A stretch of DNA of 64,000 nt from Deinococcus hopiensis KR-140 (GCF_900176165.1 NZ_FWWU01000002.1:62001-126000); one strand, 5' to 3'; shown: positions 8,684-18,196, counted from the stretch's first letter. Numbers and translations are program-made. The notes: generated by a model from the letters alone, not told the origin.

Positions 8684-10795
8684 ATGACCACCCCCCTCCT
8701 GTCTTCTCCTCCGCCCTCCGCCTTCCCCACACCTTTTTGGGTGCTTGAGACCGACCATACCGGGTACGCGTTTGGCCTCAACCCCGACGGCCAGTTGGTC
8801 CACACCTATTGGGGACCGCGCCTGCCACGCCAGGAGGATTACCCACGGCCAGAGGCCATTGAGGAGTGGTCGTCCTTTAACCGCCCTGTACACCTGATTA
8901 CCGAGGAGTACCCGGGTGAGGGCGGCCCCAAGTACGTGGAGCCGTGCCTGAAGGTGCAGTTTGCGGACGGTACGCGCGATCTCGCACTGCAGTACGCAGG
9001 CGCGGAAACCGTGGACGGTGTGCTGAACCTCCACCTGCGTGACGCCACGTATCCGCTGGCCGTCACCCTGCATTACCGGACCCACCCGGCCCACGACCTG
9101 ATCGAGCGCTGGGTGACCCTCTCGAACGAGGGCGAGGACGTCATGGTGCTGGACCGCGCCTGGAGCGCCCAGTGGCATGTACCGGCGGGCGAGCACGACC
9201 GACTGTCGCACCTGACTGGCCGCTGGGCCGACGAGTTTCAGCTGCACCGCGAGCTCCTGACCCAGGGCGTGAAAGTGCTCGAAAGCCGCCGCCTGACCAC
9301 CAGCCACCACCACAACCCCTGGTTCGCGCTTGATCACGGGCAGGCAGGTGAGGAATCGGGCGCAGTGTGGTTCGGTGTACTGGCCTGGAGCGGCAACTGG
9401 AAGCTGACCGCCGAGGTCACCGATTTCGGGCAAAACCGCATCAGCCTGGGTGTGAACGACTGGGACTTCGTGTGGCGCCTCCAGCCAGGTGAACGCTTCG
9501 AAACGCCTGCCAGCCTGGGTGGGTTCACGGCCCGTGGATTCGGTGCGGCCAGCCGTCACCTGCATGACTTTATCCGGCAGGGGGTGGTGCCGCGCGGTGG
9601 TGAGCTTCGCCGCGTGCTGTACAACTCCTGGGAGGCGACGACCTTCGACGTGACCGAGGCAGGGCAGGTGGAACTCGCTGAGATCGCCGCTGAACTCGGC
9701 GTGGAATTGTTCGTGGTAGATGACGGCTGGTTCCACGGACGGGACGCGGACACCCGCGCACTGGGGGACTGGTGGCCGGACGAGAAGAAGTTCCCCAATG
9801 GGCTGCAGCCCCTGATCGAGCGCGTGAAGGCGTTGGGTATGGAGTTCGGGCTCTGGGTGGAGCCGGAGATGGTGAATCCCGACAGCGATCTGTACCGCGC
9901 CCATCCTGACTGGGTAATTCACTACCCCACCCGCGCCCGGAGTCAGGCCCGCAACCAGCTCATTCTGAACCTGGGGCGCGAGGACGTGCAGGCATACCTG
10001 ATCGAGACCCTGGACCGCCTGCTGATCGAGCACGACATCACGTTCATCAAGTGGGACATGAACCGCAACGTCTCCGAACCCGGCTGGCCCGGCGCGCCTG
10101 GCGATCCCCGTGAACTGTGGGTACGCTACGTGCAGGGGCTTTATCACGTGTGGGGCACCCTGAAGGCACGTCATCCGAAGGTGGTGTGGCAGAGCTGCTC
10201 GGGCGGCGGTGGCCGCGCAGATCTGGGCATCCTGCGCCTCGCTGACCAGATCTGGGTCAGTGACAACACCAGCGCGCCCGCGCGTCTGGAGATTCAGGAG
10301 GGCTTCTCGCAGGTGTTTCCCGCCAACACCATGGAAGCCTGGGTCACCGACGCCGGGCGCAATCAGGTGCCTTTGGAATTCCGGATGCACGTCAGCATGG
10401 CCGGGAGTCTGGGTCTGGGTGGACACCTTGCCCACTGGACCGAAGAAGAGCGGCGAGTCGCCCGCAGGGAGATTGCCCGCTACAAAGCCGTCCGGCACAT
10501 CGTGCAGTTTGGAGACCAGTACCGCCTCCGTCCCGCTCAGAAGCAGGCCTTCTCGGCGGTGCAGTACGTCAGCAAGGACCGGAGCGAGGCGGTCTTGTTC
10601 GCCTTTCGGACGCACATCGCCCGCCCCACCACCCTGCCACCCGTGCTCCTGCGGGGGCTGGACGAGGCCGGGTTATACGAAGTCGAGGGCGTCGAAGGTG
10701 TGCGCTCTGGAGCCGCCTGGATGAACGTCGGCGTGACGCTGACCCTGGGAGATTTCCAGAGCACGGTTCGCCGCATTCGCCGCATTTCCAAATGA
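8684..10795 (+). CDS. Alpha-galactosidase, glycoside hydrolase family 36
   Basis: A 703-residue enzyme (family usual about 700-740) that removes alpha-1,6-galactose from galactomanno-oligosaccharides, melibiose or raffinose. It has an N-terminal beta-sandwich, then a TIM barrel with VVDDGWFHGR and WVEPEMVN. The nucleophile is Asp458 in FIKWDMNR and the acid/base is Asp527 in WVSDNTSAP; CSGGGGR near residue 507 is a family motif. No signal peptide is seen, so it is cytoplasmic. ATG 8684 is chosen because the upstream in-frame codons belong to the GH4 remnant overlap. It is the last gene of the sugar operon. Confidence 0.95.
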   Translation: MTTPLLSSPPPSAFPTPFWVLETDHTGYAFGLNPDGQLVHTYWGPRLPRQEDYPRPEAIEEWSSFNRPVHLITEEYPGEGGPKYVEPCLKVQFADGTRDLALQYAGAETVDGVLNLHLRDATYPLAVTLHYRTHPAHDLIERWVTLSNEGEDVMVLDRAWSAQWHVPAGEHDRLSHLTGRWADEFQLHRELLTQGVKVLESRRLTTSHHHNPWFALDHGQAGEESGAVWFGVLAWSGNWKLTAEVTDFGQNRISLGVNDWDFVWRLQPGERFETPASLGGFTARGFGAASRHLHDFIRQGVVPRGGELRRVLYNSWEATTFDVTEAGQVELAEIAAELGVELFVVDDGWFHGRDADTRALGDWWPDEKKFPNGLQPLIERVKALGMEFGLWVEPEMVNPDSDLYRAHPDWVIHYPTRARSQARNQLILNLGREDVQAYLIETLDRLLIEHDITFIKWDMNRNVSEPGWPGAPGDPRELWVRYVQGLYHVWGTLKARHPKVVWQSCSGGGGRADLGILRLADQIWVSDNTSAPARLEIQEGFSQVFPANTMEAWVTDAGRNQVPLEFRMHVSMAGSLGLGGHLAHWTEEERRVARREIARYKAVRHIVQFGDQYRLRPAQKQAFSAVQYVSKDRSEAVLFAFRTHIARPTTLPPVLLRGLDEAGLYEVEGVEGVRSGAAWMNVGVTLTLGDFQSTVRRIRRISK

Positions 10796-11124
10796 TGTCC
10801 CCATTCTCCGTAAGAAGATTTCGGGCTGTTCCCTTCCCAGGTGGCAAGGCGGCGTTCCCCCTTGTCTTGGCTCTGATTGGCGCGCGGGGCGGGGCCATCT
10901 GCGGTACTGTCACGCCGGACCCGCCGACCGGAACGGCACCAAAGTTGTGACGAAGGCGCGGAGCGACAACGCCACTGTCAGTGCGGTGAGGGGGGCCACG
11001 GTAACCACCGACGTGCTGGCGAGTGACATCGCCAGTCCAGCGCTCACGCTGGATGCAAAGACTTTGGATCTTGATGCTCAGGCATCTGGAATTCAAACTT
11101 CAAAAAATACGGCTGGGGGCACCC
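10796..11124. other. Intergenic stretch between convergent genes
   Basis: 329 bases between the alpha-galactosidase stop and the stop of a minus-strand lipoprotein gene. Short open frames exist, one with a lipoprotein-like hydrophobic run, but none has a start site or recognisable motif. I see no clear terminator hairpin. Confidence 0.5.
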
Positions 11125-11568
11125 TTAGGGCTTGGGCTTGAACCCGTTGGGCCTCATGGTGAAGTTCATGACCCCGCCCACATCGCCGGGCACTACCGCG
11201 TTGCCGTCCGGCACCAGCGACACCTTCGGGTTGTAGGGTGGGCAATTCGACACCTCGAAGTTGGTGGGCATGCCGTTCACGCTGGTCTTGCGGTGGCCCG
11301 CCGCGTCGGTGTGCGTGATGAGGTTGCCGTTGTACGCCAGGGTGTTGTCGGCCACCACCTCCACGCCCTGCCGCGGCTGACCCTGCGCGCTGATCACAGG
11401 GCCCGTGATAAAGCCCGCCGTGGGCTGACCGCCGGGGTTCGTTGGGTTTGGGGTGCCGGGAGTGAGGTCACGCGGGGCAGGCTGCGTGGGGTTCGGTGCG
11501 GGCCCGCCGGGGGAGGAGGTGGTGCAGGCACTCAAGCCCAGGGTCAAGAGCAGCAGGGTGGCGGTCAG
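11125..11568 (-). CDS. Putative lipoprotein with carboxypeptidase-regulatory-like domain
   Basis: The protein has a lipoprotein signal (LLLLTLGLSAC) followed by a Pro/Thr-rich linker and one regulatory-like beta-sandwich domain (ITGPVISAQGQPRQGVEVVADNTLAYNGN, split here as two motifs: QGQPRQGVEVVADNTLAY and NGNLITHTDAAGH). Such proteins are cell-envelope-anchored and of unknown role. The start is uncertain: no ATG, GTG or TTG lies in frame near the signal peptide, but a CTG (11568-11566) sits eight bases after GGAGGGG. An in-frame ATG at 11646 would add an implausible 26-residue polar leader. Either a CTG start or a lost ATG is possible. Confidence 0.6.
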   Translation of the reverse strand: MTATLLLLTLGLSACTTSSPGGPAPNPTQPAPRDLTPGTPNPTNPGGQPTAGFITGPVISAQGQPRQGVEVVADNTLAYNGNLITHTDAAGHRKTSVNGMPTNFEVSNCPPYNPKVSLVPDGNAVVPGDVGGVMNFTMRPNGFKPKP

Positions 11569-11841
11569 GGTGTGGTCCCCTCCACGTGGCGTATGCGGTG
11601 CAGGCCATGGTTGGTGGGGGCAAGGATAGGAACTGCGCGGTGGCATCTGGATGACAGGCCGCCCCACCAACGCCGGTGGAGTGGCAGGCGCAGGAAGCCA
11701 GGTCCGGAGTGCGCCCACTGGTCCGCCGGGGCGCGTGACCCAGGGGGCTGGGAGTAGGGCTTTCCGGGCAACCGAGCGGGTCACGTCGCCTTCCAGGCTG
11801 CCGTCATCCTCCCATCATCCCTTCCCGGGCACACTGCGGGC

Positions 11842-12315
11842 ATGAACAAGAAGCTCCTTAGGCTCTCCCTCGCCGCCCTCTCGTTGGCGGTTCTGTCTCC
11901 GGCTCACGCTGCAGCGGCGGACGTGATGGACGCCAAACCCGCCTCACTGGTGAAGCTGCTCAGTGAGGCGGGCTACAAGCCCCAACTCCGGGCCGGCGAC
12001 GCCAAGACCCAGCCCTCCATTGCCCTCAAGGTGCAGGAAAACGACGTCTACCTCTATTTCAGTGGGTGTAAGGACGGGCTGTGCCGCCGGGTGACCGCCA
12101 GCAACGGTTTCGAGTTTCCCAAGGACCGGAGTGGCCTTGCCGGGACGCTGGCGGGCTGGAATGCCGAGTGGTACAGCCAGGCGTACGAGGACAAGGAGGC
12201 CGTGTACCTCGACGCCTCCTACATGCTCACGGGCGGTTTTACGAAGGCCAACTTCAACGCGTGGTTCGGCGAGTACCTGGAAGAGCTCGGCGAATTCGGA
12301 GACAAGCTGTACTGA
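11842..12315 (+). CDS. Secreted YbjN-domain protein
   Basis: 157 residues: a signal peptide (about residues 1-24, cleaved after AHA/AAA) and a YbjN-like domain. The fold is shared with type III secretion chaperones and is often a protein-binding module, but the function here is unknown. A clear paralog lies on the minus strand at 37228-37695; both share the blocks DAKPA, LSEAGYKP, VYLYF, WNAEWY and KANF. Two conserved Cys (GCKDGLC) may form a disulfide outside the cell. CACACT lies six bases before the ATG in place of the TANNNT seen at other starts. Confidence 0.8.
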   Translation: MNKKLLRLSLAALSLAVLSPAHAAAADVMDAKPASLVKLLSEAGYKPQLRAGDAKTQPSIALKVQENDVYLYFSGCKDGLCRRVTASNGFEFPKDRSGLAGTLAGWNAEWYSQAYEDKEAVYLDASYMLTGGFTKANFNAWFGEYLEELGEFGDKLY

Positions 12316-12326
12316 CAGGCCATGCC

Positions 12327-12368
12327 GGGAAGTGGCCAGTCAGGGTGATGCCCTCCCGGCCGCTTCCC
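12327..12368 (+). terminator. Hairpin after the YbjN-domain gene
   Basis: GGGAAGTGGCC (12327-12337) pairs with GGCCGCTTCCC (12358-12368), an 11-bp stem with one G-U pair, 12 bases after the stop codon. Only a short T pair follows, so termination strength is uncertain. Confidence 0.5.
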
Positions 12369-12718
12369 CTTGGAGGACCATGGCCACGGGCGTCGCGGCG
12401 CCGTCATCCGTCCGCCGGGGCTGTGCCCCTGTGGACGCCCTGATCGACCTGACCCTCCGCGCCTTGGGCGCTGCCTTGCGGCAGCTTCAGCCGCTACGGG
12501 GGCAAAGCCAGCCCCGCAGACGCTCAAGGTGGGCCTGCAGGTACTCGGTGATGGAGCAGGCGGACGCTCAGAGGTATGAAAGCTCAACGCGGCCGCAAAG
12601 CCTTCAGGGCTGACCAGGCACGCTAACGCGCGGCGTTCCAAGCCTCCGTGTTCTTCACCAGAGAACGTGAGCACCGTCCAGACCCGCTGTCACCCGACGT
12701 CTGCGAGAATGCGCATTC
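12369..12718. other. Gene-free upstream region of the histidine kinase
   Basis: 350 bases with no convincing ORF. No TANNNT hexamer at the usual distance and no strong ribosome site precedes ATG 12719, so the promoter of the kinase gene could not be placed. Confidence 0.5.
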
Positions 12719-14596
12719 ATGCCGCTCAGCACGGAAAAGAAAATTCAGGACTGGCTTGAGTTCGTCCAACTCCTCGGTCAAACAGACCAGCCTGAAGACG
12801 TGGCTCAAGCCGTCATTGATGAAGGTATCGGAGCCATCGGTGCGGACGGCGGCTTCATGTCCCTGCGCTCCCCTTCAGCGCCTGAGCTGACCTTTACGGG
12901 TTCATATGCCTATGAAGAACATGCCGTCGCGTTTTTAAAAACTGTTCCCCTGAGTGCGCAGTTGCCCTTTGTATTGGCCTACAACCGGCGGGAAGCCCTC
13001 TTCCTTGAATCTTTGGAGCAAGCGCGCCAGGACTACCCGGAAGTGGTTCCCTACATTCGCGATTTTCACGGCAGTGTGGTGGACCTCCCCTTACTCGTGG
13101 ACGAGGAAGCCCTCGGTGTCCTGGTTCTGTCCTTCCGCGAACCACGGACGTTTACGCCGTACGAGCGTATCTTCCTGCGTGTCCTTGCCGCCCAGTGCGC
13201 GCAGGCGATTCAACGCAGCCGGGTTCTGCATCAGGAACGTCAGGCGCGTCAGCAGGCCGAAGTGTTGCGGGAACGCTTTGCCTTCCTCGCTTCTGCCACG
13301 CAAACCCTGAGCACGTCCCTTGAGCTCACGGACACCCTGGAAACCCTCACCCGTTTGGCGGTGCCCCGTCTTGCCGACTGGTGCTCGGTCTCACTTCCCC
13401 AGGGTGACCATCTCGTTCCCGTTGCGGTGGCCCACGAGGACCCGTCGAAAATTGAGTCGTTGCGTAAGCTGGCGCAACGCTATCCCGTGAGCATCGAGTC
13501 GTCTGGGTCCGTAGGACACGTCTTCCGCACAGGGCAGCCCCTGCTGATCCCCGTGATTACCGAGGACGACATGCTCCGTGCTTCTGGCGGGGATGAGCAC
13601 TATATCGACTCGGTCCGGGCCCTGCAGCTTCACTCCATGCTCTACGTCCCCCTCACCGCCCATGGCCGGACGCTGGGCGTCCTGGGGTTGGCCAGCAGCA
13701 CTTCAGAACACACGTACGGTGAGCAGGACATTCCGTTCGTCCTCGAAGTGGCGGGGCGTGCTGCCCTGGCCGTTGAGAATGCCAGCCTGTATGCGACCCT
13801 TCAGCAGGAGCTGGAGCAGCGCACACGGGCACAACGGGAAGTCGCCGAACTGAATACGGTGCTTGAGCAGCGGGTTCAGGAACGCACGCGGGAACTCGAA
13901 GCCGTAAATGCCGACATGGAAGCATTTACATACTCCGCTTCGCACGACCTGCGTTCCCCGGTACGTCACGTAAAAAGCTTTAGTGAGTTGCTGAGACACC
14001 GGTTGGGCACGGAGGACCAACGTGCCGCACACCTCTTGGGTCAGATTCAGAGTGCGGCCACCCGAATGGACGAGATCACCCAGGGTCTCCTCGACCTGGC
14101 CAGAGTCACTCGCATGGAAGTGGAGTTTCGCCCCGTTCCACTTCATCCTTTGCTCCGGGAGGTCATGTCCAATCAGGCCCTGGACCTGGGAGACCGTCCG
14201 GTGCACTGGGACGTTGAGCCACTCCCCGCAGTTCAGGGGGATGCGCGTTTGCTGCGGCAGGTCTTCGAGAATCTGCTGGGGAACGCCGTGAAGTACACCC
14301 GGCCCCGTACAGAAGCGCGCATCGCCGTTCAGGCGGAGGTAACGGCCACTGAGGTGATCGTCAGGGTGTCTGACAATGGAGTCGGTTTCGATCCTGAACG
14401 GGCGGGAAAGCTTTTTGGCGTATTCCAGCGTCTGCATCATTCTGAGGAGTTTGAGGGGACGGGTGTGGGCCTGGCGACGGTCCAGCGCATCATGAAGCGG
14501 CATGGTGGTCGGGTCTGGGCCGAGAGCCTGCCAGATCGGGGAGCCACCTTTTCTGTGGCTTTTCCCCGACGCCATATCCAAAGATCAGCACAGTAG
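12719..14596 (+). CDS. GAF-domain sensor histidine kinase
   Basis: 625 residues, cytoplasmic. Two GAF domains (about 10-165 and 205-355) would bind a small molecule or chromophore. A coiled coil follows (LEQRTRAQREVAELNTVL), then a HisKA dimerisation helix with phospho-acceptor His409 in YSASHDLRSPVRH. The HATPase_c domain has N box (NLLGNAVKYT), G1 (DNGVGF) and G2 (GTGVGLA) boxes. No response regulator is adjacent, so the partner is unknown. The SASHDLRSP type is common in phytochrome-like and light or redox kinases, but no bilin-binding Cys could be assigned. The TAG stop lies within the left edge of the MITE-like element that follows. Confidence 0.9.
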   Translation: MPLSTEKKIQDWLEFVQLLGQTDQPEDVAQAVIDEGIGAIGADGGFMSLRSPSAPELTFTGSYAYEEHAVAFLKTVPLSAQLPFVLAYNRREALFLESLEQARQDYPEVVPYIRDFHGSVVDLPLLVDEEALGVLVLSFREPRTFTPYERIFLRVLAAQCAQAIQRSRVLHQERQARQQAEVLRERFAFLASATQTLSTSLELTDTLETLTRLAVPRLADWCSVSLPQGDHLVPVAVAHEDPSKIESLRKLAQRYPVSIESSGSVGHVFRTGQPLLIPVITEDDMLRASGGDEHYIDSVRALQLHSMLYVPLTAHGRTLGVLGLASSTSEHTYGEQDIPFVLEVAGRAALAVENASLYATLQQELEQRTRAQREVAELNTVLEQRVQERTRELEAVNADMEAFTYSASHDLRSPVRHVKSFSELLRHRLGTEDQRAAHLLGQIQSAATRMDEITQGLLDLARVTRMEVEFRPVPLHPLLREVMSNQALDLGDRPVHWDVEPLPAVQGDARLLRQVFENLLGNAVKYTRPRTEARIAVQAEVTATEVIVRVSDNGVGFDPERAGKLFGVFQRLHHSEEFEGTGVGLATVQRIMKRHGGRVWAESLPDRGATFSVAFPRRHIQRSAQ

Positions 14597-14721
14597 AGCA
14601 GTTGTCCGAACTGCGCCTCGCGCGGAAGGGCACCCCTCACGGCTCCATTCTCCCAACGCTCATTCAAGTTCGTTTGCTGGGCTCGGTCAAAAAGAAGGCC
14701 GCACTTTGACAAATGCTTTAG
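14593..14721. mobile_element. MITE-like element, copy A
   Basis: A non-coding element of about 130 bp. The left end reads TAGAGCAGTTGTCCGAA and the right end, reverse-complemented, TAAAGCATTTGTC. The interior (CTCACGG, CCATTCT, CCCAACGC, CATTCAA, GGTCAAAAAGAAG) aligns along its length with copy B at 43599-43728. It has no ORF, so it would have been moved in trans by a transposase. It begins inside the stop codon of the histidine kinase. Confidence 0.7.
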
Positions 14722-14867
14722 TTGGCCATATGCCGAGTCCAAACGGGCGTACCTGATCGTCGAGGGCTTCCGGAGAGAGGTTTGCAAGCACACGTGGGGA
14801 TTGTCCGGCTACTCCCCTACGTTTGGCTCGCCTGAAACGCTTCTCGGAAGATCCTGCGGAAATTCAC

Positions 14868-17800
14868 CTATGAAAGCTCCGGAAGCTGTGCAGCACGTTC
14901 CCTTAAACTGGTGTATTCCGCGGCCAGGTAAGGCGGCTGCCGCACACAGTTCAGGCAGTGCTGCACCTTCTCACGCTGACCGAGGGCCAAGTAGGCTTCG
15001 GCCAGTACGTATTGAGCGGCTTCCTGCACGTCTTCAATTGGGCCGGTCGCCGTAAGGTGCGGCTTCACACGTTCGACAGCCCGGAGGGGGTGAGCCTGGA
15101 GCAAGGCGCGCGCCTCCTCAATCGCCAGCCACAGCTGCTGGACAGGATGTTGATCAACGAGGGGGCGGGCTTCGTCCAGGTACCGCCGGGCCTCATGCAG
15201 CTGACCCTGCTGAAACAGGTAGCGGGCCAGCAGCAGGCGCATCCTGGCCTGGTTGCCACGCTCATCTGTACCATCGTACGCCTTAATGGCCCGGTGCAGC
15301 GCAGCTGTGGCGGCGATGGGATTGCCTTGCGTCCAGTGCGCTTGAGCCAGTCCCTTCTGGACTATGGCTTCGTCCCGAGCTGACGGCTGCGGTCCGAGGA
15401 GGGACTGCAGTGATTCGAGTGCCGCCAGAGCGTCATCACACCTCTGAAGCCGAAGGTAGAGTTGACTCAAGTTGACGAGAAAAGCCTTTTGCAAATCCGT
15501 GTACCGAAGTTGACGGGTGATGGTGAGGGCTTCCTCCAGGGACTGAGCCGCCTGTTCGACTTGGTTATTTAGCATCAGTAGCCTTGCCCGGAGATTCAAA
15601 GTGATGGCGTGCCGCCGCCCCTGTCCCTCCTGCCTGGCCAGCGCTTCCACTTCAGCGCATTTGACGAGCGCCAGTCCCAGCTCTCCTTGGTCCATTAAGA
15701 GGTACGTCCAAGTGGTCAGCAGTGTGGCACGCAGGGGAACAGGCACCCGCTCCCCTCCAAGAACCAAGACCCGCTTAAGGTCTTCCTCGGCTTCCTCCAG
15801 CCGCCGAAGTCGGCTTAAAACATCGACCCGGACAACCAGAAACTCAACAATAAGGAGGGCCAGATCACTACTCTCCGGCAGAGCCTGCAACCGTTCCAGA
15901 ACCTGCGCGGTTTCCTGCAGCACAGGCAGGTAGGCGCCGCGGTGCACGTGAAGGCGTGCCCAACGCAGGCTGACATAGCCCCAGACGAGCGGATCGGTGG
16001 ACTGCTCGGCGATGGGCCGGAGGATTTCCAGGGCCTTTTGCTGCCCCTCGGTATCGTTGGCGTAGAACAGGAGCTGTTCGCGGGCGAGCATGATGGTGTA
16101 GACCTGCTCGGAATTTGCTCCATTGGCAATGGCCCGATCGTAGTGGCCGAGCGCCTGGTCGTAGGCGTAGACCGCCTCGGCCTGCTGCGCCGCCCGGATG
16201 CGCCACACCACAGCCTCGCCCATCCGTCCTCCGCGTTCCAGATGCTGGGCGATCAAGGCCGGTTCTGCGTGGCGGCTTTCGAGCACGGCAGCGAGGCGGC
16301 GGTGCAGAAGACACCGCCGTTCGTGACTCATGGCCTCCGCCAAGGCGCGGCGGTGCAGGTCGTGCGCAAAGCGGTAGCCGCCGGGGCCCTCACTCAGCAG
16401 GCCCGCCTGCACGGTGGTTTCCAGCGCTTCGAGGCTCTCCCATTCCGAAAGGGCCGTCGCGCCGGACAACCAGTCCAGCGCGAAGCCGTCTCCCGCCAGC
16501 GAGGCGGCCTCCAGGAGACGCCTCGGGGCCGCGCCAAGACGGCCGATCCGCCCCAGTACGGCTTCCCGAACACCCAGCGGCAGGGGCAACTCCGCGTAGT
16601 CCTCGGTCGACGCGTCAAACGGGGTGTGCCACCCGTCCCGGTCCACCTCAAGCAGGCCCGAGCTGTGCAGGTCGCGCAGGGTTTCAAGCACAAACAGTGG
16701 ATTGCCCGCCGTCGCCTGGTGCAGTCGGCGGCAGAAGCGGACGGCGCCGCCACTGCCCGACATGCGCTGCACCAACTGGCGCACTTCACTTTCCTCCAGG
16801 GGAGCGAGGGGCAGCCGGGCCAGCCTCCGGTCACGTTCCAGCCGGGCCAGCCAGGGATTGAGGCGTGGGTGATCGAGCAGCTCCGCAGACCGCGCAGTGC
16901 TCAACAGTGGCCTCGCGCCCGGAAGGCTGAGGTAAACGTCGAGCACCTCCAGGGTCGTGGGATCAAACCAGTGAAGGTCGTCGGCCAGGAGTGGCAACCC
17001 GCAGGCGACCAGGGCGTGGGCCAACCCCTCCAGAAATCGCGCGCGGCCCTCATGCGTCGGCGCGTCCGGCCGCTCCCCGGAAGACAGCTCGGGAACCAGG
17101 CGGGAAGCCTCCCGCCGCCACACCTCCTCCAGGGTGAGCAGCCCGGTGGACGCCCCCTCACCCAGCGCACGCCGCAAAGCGCCCGCAATCGGCGCCAGGG
17201 GTGTGTCGCGCGTTAATTCCTGCGCCTGCAGGAGGAGGCAGCCCCCGCGGTTGCCCCAGAACTCCTCGCCCAGCCGCGTTTTGCCAACGCCCGGCTCGCC
17301 CAGGACCAGCACCACATTCGGCGGCCCCAAAAGGCATCCCTGAAGCCAGTCCAGCGCCGCCTCCCGGCCTGTCAGCGGCGCGGGCGGAAGGCCAAGAGGC
17401 AGGTCCTGGCCGGCGGGAAGCGCCGCAGGCTGCGCAGCAACCGGATCCGGCAACAGCGTGCTGGGGGACAGGCGACCCGCAGAGATGTCCTCAGCCAGCG
17501 CCACCGTCTCGGGAAGCGGCTTGAGCTGCAACTCGCGGCTCAGCGTCTGCCGGAACCGCTCATAACCCTCCAGCGCCGCTTCCCGCTCTCCCAGCAGGGC
17601 GTGCAGGCGCATCACCGACCGCTGGTAGAGCTCCTGAAGCGCGTCCTCACGCAGCAGACTGAGGTACAGGGCAAGTGCGCCGCGACGGTGTCCCCGCTCT
17701 TCCTGAACCTGCGCCTCCTGCTCCGTGGCGCTCTTCCACAGCAGCGCCCACCGCTCCCGCTGCTCCTCCAGCCAGTCCTCAAAGGCGGGTGCACCCGGAA

Positions 17801-18182
17801 ACGACTCGCCTTCCAGCAGCGGACCCCGGTACAGACCCAGCGCCTGGGCGCGCTGCCCGTCTTCCAACAGCGCCTCAAAGCGCAGCGCGTCGCACGTAAA
17901 GCCGGGCCGCAGCCGCACCGAGGTCTCTTCCACCTCCAACCAGCTGCCCAACGAACCCGCGCGCAGCTTGTACAGCAGTTGCCGCAGGTACTTGCGCGCC
18001 GCCTCCTCGTTCATCTCCGACCACAGCAGACCCGCCACCCGTGTCCGCGACGCCTCTCCCCTCAGTGCCAGGTAACACAGCAGCCCCAGGGCTTTTCCCG
18101 GTGGTACGCTGTGCGTCTGCTCGCCTTCCGTAAAAGAGGGGCGCCCCAGCAGCCCTACGTTTAAGGAATCGTAAATGGTCAT
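14868..18182 (-). CDS. BTAD-AAA-TPR transcriptional regulator
   Basis: 1104 residues. The N-terminus is an OmpR-like winged helix plus the BTAD (bacterial transcriptional activation) helices, about residues 1-240 (GLLCYLALRGEASRTRVAGL, LLWSEMNEEAARKYLRQLL). A STAND-type AAA ATPase follows with Walker A GEPGVGKTR near residue 300 and Walker B LPLLADDLHWFD near 400. The C-terminal half is TPR-like helical repeats. This is the layout of SARP/MalT-like activators that bind a ligand or partner through the TPR part. Two further members lie at 48-53 kb. TACTGT lies eight bases before the ATG, so the transcript may be leaderless. The target genes cannot be told from sequence. Confidence 0.88.
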   Translation of the reverse strand: MTIYDSLNVGLLGRPSFTEGEQTHSVPPGKALGLLCYLALRGEASRTRVAGLLWSEMNEEAARKYLRQLLYKLRAGSLGSWLEVEETSVRLRPGFTCDALRFEALLEDGQRAQALGLYRGPLLEGESFPGAPAFEDWLEEQRERWALLWKSATEQEAQVQEERGHRRGALALYLSLLREDALQELYQRSVMRLHALLGEREAALEGYERFRQTLSRELQLKPLPETVALAEDISAGRLSPSTLLPDPVAAQPAALPAGQDLPLGLPPAPLTGREAALDWLQGCLLGPPNVVLVLGEPGVGKTRLGEEFWGNRGGCLLLQAQELTRDTPLAPIAGALRRALGEGASTGLLTLEEVWRREASRLVPELSSGERPDAPTHEGRARFLEGLAHALVACGLPLLADDLHWFDPTTLEVLDVYLSLPGARPLLSTARSAELLDHPRLNPWLARLERDRRLARLPLAPLEESEVRQLVQRMSGSGGAVRFCRRLHQATAGNPLFVLETLRDLHSSGLLEVDRDGWHTPFDASTEDYAELPLPLGVREAVLGRIGRLGAAPRRLLEAASLAGDGFALDWLSGATALSEWESLEALETTVQAGLLSEGPGGYRFAHDLHRRALAEAMSHERRCLLHRRLAAVLESRHAEPALIAQHLERGGRMGEAVVWRIRAAQQAEAVYAYDQALGHYDRAIANGANSEQVYTIMLAREQLLFYANDTEGQQKALEILRPIAEQSTDPLVWGYVSLRWARLHVHRGAYLPVLQETAQVLERLQALPESSDLALLIVEFLVVRVDVLSRLRRLEEAEEDLKRVLVLGGERVPVPLRATLLTTWTYLLMDQGELGLALVKCAEVEALARQEGQGRRHAITLNLRARLLMLNNQVEQAAQSLEEALTITRQLRYTDLQKAFLVNLSQLYLRLQRCDDALAALESLQSLLGPQPSARDEAIVQKGLAQAHWTQGNPIAATAALHRAIKAYDGTDERGNQARMRLLLARYLFQQGQLHEARRYLDEARPLVDQHPVQQLWLAIEEARALLQAHPLRAVERVKPHLTATGPIEDVQEAAQYVLAEAYLALGQREKVQHCLNCVRQPPYLAAEYTSLRERAAQLPELS

Positions 18183-18190
18183 TTCACTTC

Positions 18191-18196
18191 ACAGTA
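18191..18196 (-). promoter_or_regulatory. -10-like TANNNT near start of BTAD regulator
   Basis: TACTGT on the minus strand, eight bases before the ATG at 18182, with no Shine-Dalgarno site. This fits a leaderless promoter. Confidence 0.35.

Noticed and set aside
8606..10615. 669-codon open frame on the minus strand opposite the alpha-galactosidase
   Set aside because: It is an antisense shadow of a gene with strong third-position GC bias. It has no start signal or domain, while the plus strand is a clear GH36 enzyme.
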